The notes beneath the pieces were generated by a model that was not told where the DNA came from, made no database searches, and saw nothing but the letters and a program-made list of their open reading frames with translations. DNA of 64,000 bases from Dokdonella_A ginsengisoli (GTDB lineage: Bacteria > Pseudomonadota > Gammaproteobacteria > Xanthomonadales > Rhodanobacteraceae). Positions 47,858-56,314 of the stretch are shown in pieces. Position 1 is the first letter of the stretch, and the number at the start of each line of letters is the position of its first letter. The stretch is from assembly GCF_042652785.1 (NCBI RefSeq), contig NZ_JBHSHD010000010.1:620001-684000 (forward strand), in the 5' to 3' direction. Made by a program: the position numbers and the translations under genes.

Positions 47858-48880
47858 TCAGAGCTTGATCTGGGCCTGCCAGTAGGCTTCGATCTGCTCG
47901 ACCAGGGACTTGGGCAGCGGCACGTAGTCCAGTTCCTCGGCCTGCTTGCCGCCGTTCTCGTAGGCCCACTTGAAGAAGTCGAGCACCGACTTGGCCGCGG
48001 CCGAATCCTTCGGCTGCTTGTAGACCAGGATGAAGTTGGTCGCGGTGATCGGCCAGGAGTTCTCGCCCGGCGCGTTGGTGATGACGAGGTTGAAGTCCTG
48101 CGCGTTCTTCCAGTCGGCGCTGGCGGCGGCGGCCTGGAAGGCGGCCAGGCTCGGCTGCACGAACTGGCCGGCCGAATTCTGCAGCGCGGTGTAGGTCATC
48201 TTGTTCTGCAGCGCGTAGGCGAGTTCGACGTAGCCGATCGAGCCCTTGATCTGCTTGACGTACGCGGCGACGCCTTCGTTGCCCTTGCCGCCGACGCCGA
48301 CCGGCCACGACACCGTGGTGCCTTCACCGGCCTTGGACTTCCAGTCCGGCGAAACCTTGGACAGGTAGTTGGTGAAGTTGAACGTGGTGCCCGAACCGTC
48401 GGAGCGATGCACGACCGTGATGTTCGCATCGGCCAGCGTGACGCCCGGATTGACCTGCGCGATCGCCGGATCGTTCCACTTCTTGATCTTGCCCTGGTAG
48501 ATGTCGGCGAGCAGCGGGCCGGTGAACTTCAGCTTGCCGGCGTCGATGCCTTCGACGTTGATCACCGGCACCACGCCGCCGATCACCGACGGGAACTGCG
48601 CCAGGCCCGCGTCGTCGAGCTCCTGCGGCGTCAGCGGCTTGTCGGACGAACCGAACGAGACGGTACCGGCCTTGATCTGCGTGATGCCGCCACCCGAGCC
48701 GATCGACTGGTAGTTGATCTTGTTGCCGGTGGCATTGTTGTAGCTGTCCGACCACTTCGACAGGATCGGATAGATGAAGGTGGCACCGGCGCCGGTGATG
48801 TCGGCGGCCTGCGCGGAGGCGGCCCCGAGGACGGTCGCCAGACCAACGGCGACGAAGCGGGTCTTGATCGAGGTGAGCAC
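47858..48880 (-). CDS. pstS: PstS, periplasmic phosphate-binding protein
   Basis: This 340-residue protein has a signal peptide ending SAQA and the PstS motifs ADITGAGATFIYPILSKW, GSGGGITQI, FGSSDKPLTPQEL, VVHRSDGSGTTFNFTNYLSKV and IGYVELAYA. It captures periplasmic phosphate. I place the start at the GTG at 48880, seven bases after GAGGAG; a TTG at 48895 would put that ribosome site inside the gene. It is first in the pstSCAB-phoU operon. Confidence 0.97.
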   Translation of the reverse strand: MLTSIKTRFVAVGLATVLGAASAQAADITGAGATFIYPILSKWSDSYNNATGNKINYQSIGSGGGITQIKAGTVSFGSSDKPLTPQELDDAGLAQFPSVIGGVVPVINVEGIDAGKLKFTGPLLADIYQGKIKKWNDPAIAQVNPGVTLADANITVVHRSDGSGTTFNFTNYLSKVSPDWKSKAGEGTTVSWPVGVGGKGNEGVAAYVKQIKGSIGYVELAYALQNKMTYTALQNSAGQFVQPSLAAFQAAAASADWKNAQDFNLVITNAPGENSWPITATNFILVYKQPKDSAAAKSVLDFFKWAYENGGKQAEELDYVPLPKSLVEQIEAYWQAQIKL

Positions 48881-48978
48881 GCGAAGACTCCTCAAAGCAG
48901 TGGGAAAGCGAAGGCGGCACGTGAACCCGTTCAGGCTCCGGCCGGCTCCGCGCTTTGTAGGCCCGCGAGATTGCGAAA

Positions 48979-49096
48979 CGATGAGACTTTTATTTCAGTA
49001 ATGTTTCATCGACGCCTGGCGCCGCCGATTCGTCCGGCCCGAACCGTGACGTATCAGTCACTTATCGGGGCGGCCCGGGTCGCTGCAATATGACGG
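48979..49096 (-). promoter_or_regulatory. AT-rich pst leader with possible Pho box
   Basis: The minus strand at 49096-49079 reads CCGTCAT-ATTG-CAGCGAC, resembling two PhoB half-sites (CTGTCAT-N4-CTGTCAC), about 200 bases before pstS. Nearer the gene is an inverted repeat CGATGAGAC...GTTTCATCG (48979-49011) in the only AT-rich stretch. Neither is proven. Confidence 0.35.
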
Positions 49097-49108
49097 CAAC
49101 GAAAGGTT

Positions 49109-49393
49109 TCAGTCGCCACTGATGGTGTCCGGCCCCTTGCCGGCGGTCTTCTCGTACTTGCCCTTGCCGACCCGGCGGTACTGCGTGAAGCCGTGCTTGG
49201 CGATGTGGCTCTCGCGCAGCACGTGTCCCTGTCCGGCGACGACCTGCGGCGCGCTGAGCACGCGGTGCACCGGAGCGCCGCAGTCGGGGCAGGCGTCCAG
49301 CGGCGTGTCGGCCAGCTTCTGCAGGCGTTCGAAGCCCGCGCTGCAGGTGGGACAGGAGCGCGGGGTGCTGGCGGCGTATTCGTAGATCGGCAT
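49109..49393 (-). CDS. FmdB-family zinc-ribbon protein
   Basis: The 94-residue protein begins MPIYEYAAS and contains CPTC and CPDCGAP, the zinc-ribbon cysteines, then a Gly/Lys-rich tail. The FmdB family start is MPIYEYxCxxCG; here the expected first cysteine pair is shifted or replaced by AASTPRSCPTC, so metal binding may use only CPTC and CPDC. The 12-residue N-terminal extension upstream of MPIYEY is rejected on family grounds. Function is unknown; the family has been linked to regulation. Confidence 0.85.
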   Translation of the reverse strand: MPIYEYAASTPRSCPTCSAGFERLQKLADTPLDACPDCGAPVHRVLSAPQVVAGQGHVLRESHIAKHGFTQYRRVGKGKYEKTAGKGPDTISGD

Positions 49394-49425
49394 GGTCGCG
49401 AAGATGCGCTCGACGCGGCGCAGGT

Positions 49426-50082
49426 TCAAGCGCCGGCGGTCGCGGCGACGTTGGCGTGGAAGTAGTCGTCCATCTGTTTCCAGCGGTTGACCACGTTGCA
49501 GAACAGTTCCGCCGTGCGCTCGGCGTCGTATACCGCCGAATGCGCCGCCTGCGCGTCCCAGCGCTGCCCGGAGGCCTCGACCACGCGGCTCAGCACGGTC
49601 TGCCCGTAGGCCAGGCCGCCCAGTGTCACCGTGTCGAAACAGCTGAACTGGTGGAACGGGCTGCGCTTGTGCGCGGTGCGGCGGATGGCGGCGTTCAGGA
49701 AGCCGAGGTCGAATGCGGCGTTGTGTCCGACCAGGATCGCGCGCTGGCAGTCGGCCTCGCGCATCGCTGCGCGGATCGGCCTGAAGATGTGATCGAGCGC
49801 CTCGCGCTCGGGCAGGGCGCCGCGGAACGGATGGCTGGGGTCGATGCCGGTCACCTCGAGCGAGCGCGGGTCGATTTCCGAGCCCGGAAAGGCGTCGACG
49901 TGCGTCGATACGGCCGGCGCGGGGCGCAGCAGGCCTTCCTCGTCCATCTGCACGATGACCGCCGCGATTTCCAGCAGGGCGTGACGTTCGGAATCGAAGC
50001 CGCCGGTCTCGACGTCGACGACGACCGGCAGGAAGCCGCGGAAGCGCTGCGCCATGCGCGCGGCGTTGAAGGAGCTAGTCAT
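49426..50082 (-). CDS. rnt: Ribonuclease T
   Basis: The 218-residue DEDDh exonuclease trims tRNA and other stable RNA 3' ends. Catalytic residues lie in VVVDVETGGFD, GHNAAFDLGFLN and AHSAVYDAERTAELF, and the RNase T signature VVDVETGGFDSERHALLEIAAV is intact. Length is normal. It is divergent from the YpfJ-type gene, with a gap (50083-50279) in which I see no gene. Confidence 0.96.
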   Translation of the reverse strand: MTSSFNAARMAQRFRGFLPVVVDVETGGFDSERHALLEIAAVIVQMDEEGLLRPAPAVSTHVDAFPGSEIDPRSLEVTGIDPSHPFRGALPEREALDHIFRPIRAAMREADCQRAILVGHNAAFDLGFLNAAIRRTAHKRSPFHQFSCFDTVTLGGLAYGQTVLSRVVEASGQRWDAQAAHSAVYDAERTAELFCNVVNRWKQMDDYFHANVAATAGA

Positions 50083-50279
50083 CCGCTGAGCATAGCAAGA
50101 GGCATCCTGAATCGGCGCCGGCCGCGGGTGCCGCCGGTGCCGGCGGCGTGTCGATGTGAACAATTCAAACCGATCGCGGCCCGCTGCGGTCCGATGGCCG
50201 TGGCGCCGCTTGCCGCAGACGAGCCGCGCAGAGTAGTGTCCGAGCCGGCCGGATTTCCGGGACGGACGAGGGACGAGCG

Positions 50280-51155
50280 ATGCTCTGGCAGAAGGGTCGC
50301 GCGAGCGACAACGTGGTCGAAGACGGCGGCGGCGGAGGCGGCGGTCCGCGTTTCGGCGGCGGCCGCGGGCTCGGCCTCGGCGGCATCATTCTGGTGGTGA
50401 TCGTCGGCCTGCTGTTCGGCAAGAACCCCGGCGAGATCCTGCAGCTGCTCGGCAACATGGCCGGCGACGGCGGCACGGAAGCGCCGCAGCAGACCGCTCC
50501 GGCCGGCAACGACGAGCAGACCCTGTTCGTGAAGAAGGTGCTCGGTTCGACCGAGGACGTGTGGGGCCAGGTGTTCCGCGCCAGCGGCCAGCAGTATCCG
50601 GCGCCCCGGCTCGTGCTGTTCCGCGGCGGCGTGCAGTCGGCCTGCGGCGCGGCCTCGTCGGCGATGGGACCGTTCTACTGTCCGGGCGACCGCCAGGTCT
50701 ACCTCGACCTCGGCTTCTTCCAGGAAATGCAGGACCGCTTCCAGGCCGCCGGCGACTTCGCGCGCGCCTACGTGATCGCGCACGAGGTCGGCCACCACAT
50801 CCAGAACATCATCGGCGTGATGGACCAGGTCGAGCAGCAGGCACGCCGCGGCGCGCCGATGCAGGGCGCCGACGGTCTGTCGGTGCGCCAGGAGTTGCAG
50901 GCGGACTGCTTCGCCGGCGTCTGGGCCAACCATGCGCAGCAGCAGCTGAACTGGCTGGAGACCGGTGACGTCGAGGCGGCCCTGAACGCGGCCAACCAGA
51001 TCGGCGACGACGCGCTGCAGAAGCGCGCGCGCGGCTACGCGGTGCCGGACTCGTTCACGCACGGCAGCTCGGCCGAACGCGTGCGCTGGTTCCGCCAGGG
51101 GCTCTCCAGCGGCGACCTCAAGAACTGCGACACGTTCTCCGCCTCGCAGCTCTGA
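50280..51155 (+). CDS. ypfJ: YpfJ-type neutral zinc metallopeptidase
   Basis: The 291-residue protein starts MLWQKGRASDNVVEDGGGGGGG, has one membrane segment (about 34-47) and a C-terminal domain with YVIAHEVGHHIQNIIG (HEXXH) and RQELQADCFAGVWA (third zinc ligand region). It is a membrane-anchored family of unknown physiological role. The glycine-rich N-terminus and all metal ligands match the family. Confidence 0.95.
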   Translation: MLWQKGRASDNVVEDGGGGGGGPRFGGGRGLGLGGIILVVIVGLLFGKNPGEILQLLGNMAGDGGTEAPQQTAPAGNDEQTLFVKKVLGSTEDVWGQVFRASGQQYPAPRLVLFRGGVQSACGAASSAMGPFYCPGDRQVYLDLGFFQEMQDRFQAAGDFARAYVIAHEVGHHIQNIIGVMDQVEQQARRGAPMQGADGLSVRQELQADCFAGVWANHAQQQLNWLETGDVEAALNAANQIGDDALQKRARGYAVPDSFTHGSSAERVRWFRQGLSSGDLKNCDTFSASQL

Positions 51156-51164
51156 CGCCGGCGA

Positions 51165-52121
51165 TCAGCCGCCGGTCTTCGCCGGCGGCGTGCGCACCGG
51201 GATCGGCACGTTGCACAGGTCGATGCGGCCGGCCGGCACCTTGTACCAGTCGTCGCGGCGGTTGCGCCGCGACTCGACCAGGGCGGTGAACGTCGGCGTG
51301 TCGGTGCGCAGCACTTCCAGCGGCGTGCGTTCGGATTCCGGCACGTCGGCGGCGAGCCGCACCGACTTGATCGACGTGCGCTGTTCGGGCTTGTCGTAGA
51401 AGCCGAGCGGACCGCTTCCGCGCGGCAGCGCCGCCAGCCATTCCATGCCCTGCACGACGCGGCCGACCAGGGCGATGTTGCGGTCGAGCTGGCGCGGCGC
51501 CTGGCCGATCACCACGTACAGTTCGGCGCCGCTGCCGCTGTCCTCGGCGACGTCGCGTCCCGCGCCGACCATGCCGTAGCAGTGCGCCAGCCAGGTCTTG
51601 CCCGCTTTCGCGTCACGCGCCACCGGCATGCCGTCGGAGAAGCCGACTTCCGGCGCGTAGACGTCGCCGTCGGGCAGGTGCGTGAAGGAAAGCTCCTTGC
51701 CGATGCCACGTTCGAATTCGGGTGCGAGCGTGCGGCTCGCCTTGCCCGGCGAACGCGCCTTGGCTTTGTCTTCCGCGTCCGGATCGCCCCATTGCGTGAC
51801 GAAGCCGTCCTGCACACGCAGGATCGCCAGTCCGTCGAAGTAGTGCTCGTGCGCCATCGTGCGGAGGTTGGCCGCGTGCAGCGGCGCGTAGGCGGACGCC
51901 AGTTCGATCACCACGCGTCCGGCGGCGAGGTCGAGGTACAGCGTGTTCTGCGGATCGAGCGGGCGCCAGTCGGCAGGCTTGGACGCCTCGATGACCTGCT
52001 GCATCGTCGGCGGCTTGGTCGCCGCCTTCGTGTCCGCGGGGGCGTCCGGCGACGCCAGTGACAAGGCGCCGACGGCGACGGCGCGCAGACCCGTCGCGAA
52101 TCTCCGCTCGAACCGATTCAT
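51165..52121 (-). CDS. Exported cyclophilin-type peptidyl-prolyl isomerase
   Basis: The 318-residue protein has a signal-like N-terminus and a cyclophilin fold: LYLDLAAGRVVIELA, HYFDGLAILRVQDGFVTQWGDP, ELYVVIGQAPRQLDRNIALVGRVVQGMEWL. Family catalytic positions are only partly recognisable; long insertions (for example around YAPEVGFSDGM) and a C-terminal extension distinguish it from the small PpiA type. It probably acts in periplasmic protein folding. It is convergent with ypfJ, nine bases apart. Confidence 0.85.
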   Translation of the reverse strand: MNRFERRFATGLRAVAVGALSLASPDAPADTKAATKPPTMQQVIEASKPADWRPLDPQNTLYLDLAAGRVVIELASAYAPLHAANLRTMAHEHYFDGLAILRVQDGFVTQWGDPDAEDKAKARSPGKASRTLAPEFERGIGKELSFTHLPDGDVYAPEVGFSDGMPVARDAKAGKTWLAHCYGMVGAGRDVAEDSGSGAELYVVIGQAPRQLDRNIALVGRVVQGMEWLAALPRGSGPLGFYDKPEQRTSIKSVRLAADVPESERTPLEVLRTDTPTFTALVESRRNRRDDWYKVPAGRIDLCNVPIPVRTPPAKTGG

Positions 52122-52381
52122 GCAAACCCCACGCTGGCCACGGTAGCGGCAGACTCTACCCGATCGCGAGCGCCGTTCGTTCCACGGCCGCGCTGGGATA
52201 GCATCGCGCCAATCGCGTGCTCGGCTTTCCGCTGCTGCTGATCCTGCGGTGGCTGTGGCGGCGAGCCACGCGGGCGCGCCGCCGAGACGGCGGACACCCG
52301 CTGCATCCTCGCCGGGCCGGCCTGCGCCGTGGCCGGGCTGTCGTATGATGGCGCCGTCAATTTCCGTACGGGGAGAGTGTC

Positions 52382-52795
52382 ATGATCGACGGGTTGATCG
52401 AGCGGAACAGGGACGCGCTGATCCTGATTGCGCGCATCCTGCTGACGGCGCTTTTCGTGATCTCCGGCTTCGGCAAGCTGACCGACTACACCGGAACGGT
52501 GAACTATCTGACCTACGTGGGCGCGCCGATGCCGTCGGTGGCGGCGGCGGTGGCCATTGCGATGGAACTGCTCGTCGGGCTGGCCTTGCTGGTCGGATTC
52601 CGCGTGCGCACGCTCGCGCTCGTGCTGCTGCTGTTCGTCGCCGGCGCGGCGATCATCGGCCATCCGTTCTGGACGATGGAAGCGGCCGAGCGGGCCCTCA
52701 ACCAGACCCAGTTCCTGAAGAACCTGTCGATCATGGGCGGCCTGCTGCTGCTGGCGATCACCGGTGCCGGCCGCTACGCGCTGACGCGCTCCTGA
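52382..52795 (+). CDS. DoxX-family membrane protein
   Basis: The 137-residue protein has four hydrophobic segments and the DoxX pattern RILLTALFVISGFGKLTDYTGTVNYL at the N-terminus, AMELLVGLALLVGFRVR in the middle and NLSIMGGLLLLAITG at the end. Its role is not firmly known; related proteins are linked to oxidative stress or thiosulfate metabolism. TATGAT at 52344-52349 is a possible -10 box. Confidence 0.9.
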   Translation: MIDGLIERNRDALILIARILLTALFVISGFGKLTDYTGTVNYLTYVGAPMPSVAAAVAIAMELLVGLALLVGFRVRTLALVLLLFVAGAAIIGHPFWTMEAAERALNQTQFLKNLSIMGGLLLLAITGAGRYALTRS

Positions 52796-52816
52796 CGGGG
52801 TCCGGCGGAACGGCTA

Positions 52817-52841
52817 CGCCGCGCGCGTGAGGCGCGCGGCG
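52817..52841. terminator. Bidirectional hairpin between doxX-type gene and phaZ
   Basis: Arms CGCCGCGCGC and GCGCGCGGCG enclose a 5-base loop between the two convergent genes. No T-run. Confidence 0.55.
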
Positions 52842-52851
52842 GCGGGAGCGC

Positions 52852-54099
52852 TCAGGCCTTGTGGAAGCGCCGGATGAAGTCGCGCACGTCCGGATAGACG
52901 ACCTCGCGCCAGCGGCGGCCGCTGAAGATGCCGTAATGGCCGGCGCCCTTCACTTCGAGATGGCTGCGGTTCTTCGCCGGGATGCCCGTGCACAGCTCGT
53001 GCGCGGCGCGGGTCTGGCCGAGGCCGGAAATGTCGTCGAGTTCGCCTTCGATGGTCAGCAGGGCGGAATGGCGGATCGCGGCCGGCGCGACGTGTTCGCC
53101 GCTGACCACCCACTCGCCGCGCGGCAGCGAGAACTCCTGGAACACGATGCGGATCGTGTCGAGATAGAACTCGGCCGGCAGGTCGAGCACGGCGTTGTAC
53201 TCGTCGTAGAAGCGGCGGTGCGCGGCGGCGTCGTCGAGGTCGCCGCGCAGGAGATCCTGGTAGTAGTCCCAGTGCGCGGTGAAGTGGCGGCTCGGGTTCA
53301 TCGCCACGAACCCGGCGTGCTGCAGGAAGCCCGGATAGACCCGGCGGCCCTTGCCCGGGTAGTTCGGCGGCAAGTCGAAGACCACGTTCGTCTCGAACCA
53401 CGAGAACGGCTTGGTGGTGGCCAGATCGTTGACCTGGGTCGGGTGTTTGCGCGCGTCGATAGGGCCGCCCATCATGGTCAGGGTCAGCGGCGTCGCCTCG
53501 CCGGCCGCGGCCATCAGCGCCACCGCGCCGAGCACCGGCACGGTCGGCTGGCACACCGACATCACGTGCAGTTTCTCGGCGCCCAGGTGCGTGATGAAGC
53601 GGCGCACGTAGGCGACGTAGTCGTCCATGCCGAAGGCGCCCTTGTCCAGCGGCACCATGCGCGCGTCGACCCAGTCGGTGATGTACACGTCGTGATCGCG
53701 CAGCAGGGTGCGCACGGTGTCGCGCAGCAGCGTGGCGTGATGGCCGGACAGCGGTGCGACGACCAGCACCACCGGGTCCTGGCGCAGCTTCTGCAGCGCT
53801 TGCGGATCGTCACTGGCGCGCTTGAAGTGGCGCAGGTGGCAGAACGGCAGCTCGATCACGCGCTCTTCGATGACCGCCGCCTCGCGGCCGTGCGCGACCA
53901 CCGAGGTGATGCCGAATTCCGGTTTCTCGTAGTCCTTGCCGAGCCGGTAGAACAGCTCGTAGCCGGCGGCGATGCGGTCCACGCCGGGCACCTTCGACAG
54001 CCAGTTGTCCGGTGCCGACAACGCATGCGCGGCCGCGCCCGACCAGGTCACCCAGGGATTGAGCAGGGCGCGGTTGATTTCATGCAGGTGGTACAGCAT
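52852..54099 (-). CDS. phaZ: Intracellular polyhydroxybutyrate depolymerase
   Basis: The 415-residue alpha/beta-hydrolase degrades stored PHB granules. Diagnostic regions are MLYHLHEINRALLNP at the N-terminus, VVLVVAPLSGHHATLLRDTVRTLLRDHDVYITDWVDAR, the catalytic Cys region HVMSVCQPTVPVL, and the His region VKGAGHYGIFSGRRWR. All match the PhaZ1/DepA type with a Cys nucleophile. No phaC or phaB gene is nearby. Confidence 0.95.
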   Translation of the reverse strand: MLYHLHEINRALLNPWVTWSGAAAHALSAPDNWLSKVPGVDRIAAGYELFYRLGKDYEKPEFGITSVVAHGREAAVIEERVIELPFCHLRHFKRASDDPQALQKLRQDPVVLVVAPLSGHHATLLRDTVRTLLRDHDVYITDWVDARMVPLDKGAFGMDDYVAYVRRFITHLGAEKLHVMSVCQPTVPVLGAVALMAAAGEATPLTLTMMGGPIDARKHPTQVNDLATTKPFSWFETNVVFDLPPNYPGKGRRVYPGFLQHAGFVAMNPSRHFTAHWDYYQDLLRGDLDDAAAHRRFYDEYNAVLDLPAEFYLDTIRIVFQEFSLPRGEWVVSGEHVAPAAIRHSALLTIEGELDDISGLGQTRAAHELCTGIPAKNRSHLEVKGAGHYGIFSGRRWREVVYPDVRDFIRRFHKA

Positions 54100-54368
54100 C
54101 CGGAGATTCCTGTTGCAGTGCGACAGGCGATTCTAGGGCATCGCGCACGCCGATGGCGCATGCGAAAGGTAGCCATTGGTCGCAAGCGCCGCTGTCCGGC
54201 GACGCCGGCGCGTACGCGACTTTCGCCATGCGTCGCCGCTGCGTGGGTGTGCGAACATCGGGCGCTTGTCCCGCCTGCGCGTGCGGGCCCCGACGGTGCC
54301 GTCGGGCGTTACGCGAACGCCAGGCGGGGAATGTCGCGAGTGGTCGCGGATCGGCAACGGGAGTCGGA

Positions 54369-56300
54369 ATGGCGCAGAGATGGGTGTGGGCGGTCGCGAT
54401 CGCGATCGCGAGCGGGGCGGTCGCTGGCGCGGCGAACGCGCAGGGCGAAGAGGTTCGAACGGTTCCGGCGCCGGCGGACGCGGCCTATCCGGGCACGATC
54501 ACGCTGAACGTCGATGCCAGCGACGTCGGTCGCCGCATCTTCCGCGTGCGCGAGGAGATTCCCGTCGCGGCCGGACCGCTGACCCTGCTCTACCCGCAAT
54601 GGCTGCCCGGCAACCACGCGCCGCGCGGACCGATCGACAAGCTGGCCGGCCTGACGATCCGCGGCAACGGCCAGCCGATCGCCTGGCGGCGCGATCCGGT
54701 GGAGGTGTACGCGTTCCATCTGGACGTGCCGCAGGGCGTCGGTTCGCTGTCGGTCGAGTTCGATTTCCTCTCGCCGCAGGATTCCGGCCAGGGCCGCGTG
54801 GTGATGACGCCGGACCTGCTCAACCTGCAGTGGAACACCGTCGCGCTGTACCCGGCCGGGCACTACTCCAGCCGCATCACGGTGGCGCCGAGCGTGAAGC
54901 TGCCGGCGGGCTGGCAGTTCGGTACCGCGCTCGAACGCGCGCAGGGCAGCGGCAACGCCGGCGACGCGGACGGCACGATTGCGTTCAAGCCGGTGCCGTT
55001 CGACGTGCTGGTGGATTCGCCGATGTTCGCCGGGCGCCACTACAAGCGCATCGACCTCGGCGGCACGCCGGCGCCGGTGCACCTGAACCTGTTCGCCGAC
55101 GAGGCCAAGAGCCTGGAATTCAAGCCCGAGCAGATGGAGCCGCACAAGCGCCTCGTGCAGCAGGCGCGCAAGCTGTTCGGCTCGCAGCACTACGACCGCT
55201 ACGAGTTCCTGTTCGCCCTGACCGACCAGCTCGGCGGCATCGGCCTGGAGCACCTGCGCTCGAGCGAGAACACGCGCTCGCCCGGCTACTTCACCGAGTG
55301 GGACAAGTGGGCGTCGGCGCGCGACCTGCTGCCGCATGAGTACACGCATTCGTGGAACGGCAAGTTCCGCCGCCCGGCCGACCTGTGGACGCCCAACTTC
55401 AACGTGCCGATGCAGGGATCGCTGCTGTGGGTCTACGAAGGGCAGACGCAGTACTGGGGCACCGTTCTCGCGGCGCGCTCCGGCCTGCTGACGCCCGAGC
55501 AGGCGCGTGACGACCTTGCCCTGGTCGCGGCCAGCTACGCCGAGAATCGTCCGGGTTTCGGCTGGCGCAACCTGCAGGACACCACCAACGACCCGATCGT
55601 CGCGCAGCGCCGCCCGCTGCCGTACCGCAACTACCAGATGAGCGAGGAGTACTACAGCGGCGGCCTGATGGTCTGGCTGGCGGTCGACGCCAAGCTGCGC
55701 GAGCTGAGCGGCAACCGGCGCTCGCTCGACGATTTCGCGCGCACCTTCTTCGGCGTCGACGACGGCGGCATGACGGTCAGGACCTACGCCTTCGACGACG
55801 TCGTCGCCGCGCTGAACACGGTCGCCGCCCACGACTGGGCCGCGTTCCTCCGCCAGCGCGTCGACGCACTCGCGCCGCCGCTCGACGGGCTGGCCGCCGC
55901 CGGCTGGAAGCTCGTCTACACCGACACGCCGAGCGACTACCACAAGCACCGCGACACGGGGCGCAAGGCCATCGACCAGTCGGCTTCGATCGGCCTGACG
56001 CTGGCCAGCAACGGCAACCGGATCACCGACGTGCGCTGGGACAGCCCGGCGTTCAAGGCGGGCATCTCGCCGAGCGGCACGCTGGTCGCGGTCAACGGCC
56101 GCGAGTTCTCCGCCGAGCGCTTGAAAGACGCCATCGCCGCCGCCAAGGACGGCAAGGCGCCGATCGAGCTGCTGCTGAAGAACGGCGACGAATACCGCAC
56201 GGTGCGCGTCGATTACCGCGGCGGGCTCCGCTATCCGCATCTGGAACGCATCCCCGGCACGCCGGATCGGCTGAACGCGATCCTCGCACCGGCGAAGTAG
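54369..56300 (+). CDS. M61-family glycyl aminopeptidase with PDZ domain, exported
   Basis: The 643-residue protein has a signal peptide (AVAIAIASGAVAGAANA), an N-terminal beta domain with LLYPQWLPGNHAPRGPIDKLAGL (M61 hallmark), the zinc motif LLPHEYTHSWNGKFRRP, a downstream LLWVYEGQTQYWG with the ligand Glu, and a PDZ-like domain (about 530-620; GLTLASNGNRITDVRWDSPAFKAGI). It is a periplasmic peptidase favouring N-terminal Gly. The ATG at 54369 is chosen over upstream in-frame starts because the signal peptide begins there. Confidence 0.95.
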   Translation: MAQRWVWAVAIAIASGAVAGAANAQGEEVRTVPAPADAAYPGTITLNVDASDVGRRIFRVREEIPVAAGPLTLLYPQWLPGNHAPRGPIDKLAGLTIRGNGQPIAWRRDPVEVYAFHLDVPQGVGSLSVEFDFLSPQDSGQGRVVMTPDLLNLQWNTVALYPAGHYSSRITVAPSVKLPAGWQFGTALERAQGSGNAGDADGTIAFKPVPFDVLVDSPMFAGRHYKRIDLGGTPAPVHLNLFADEAKSLEFKPEQMEPHKRLVQQARKLFGSQHYDRYEFLFALTDQLGGIGLEHLRSSENTRSPGYFTEWDKWASARDLLPHEYTHSWNGKFRRPADLWTPNFNVPMQGSLLWVYEGQTQYWGTVLAARSGLLTPEQARDDLALVAASYAENRPGFGWRNLQDTTNDPIVAQRRPLPYRNYQMSEEYYSGGLMVWLAVDAKLRELSGNRRSLDDFARTFFGVDDGGMTVRTYAFDDVVAALNTVAAHDWAAFLRQRVDALAPPLDGLAAAGWKLVYTDTPSDYHKHRDTGRKAIDQSASIGLTLASNGNRITDVRWDSPAFKAGISPSGTLVAVNGREFSAERLKDAIAAAKDGKAPIELLLKNGDEYRTVRVDYRGGLRYPHLERIPGTPDRLNAILAPAK

Positions 56301-56314
56301 GGCACGCACGACGC

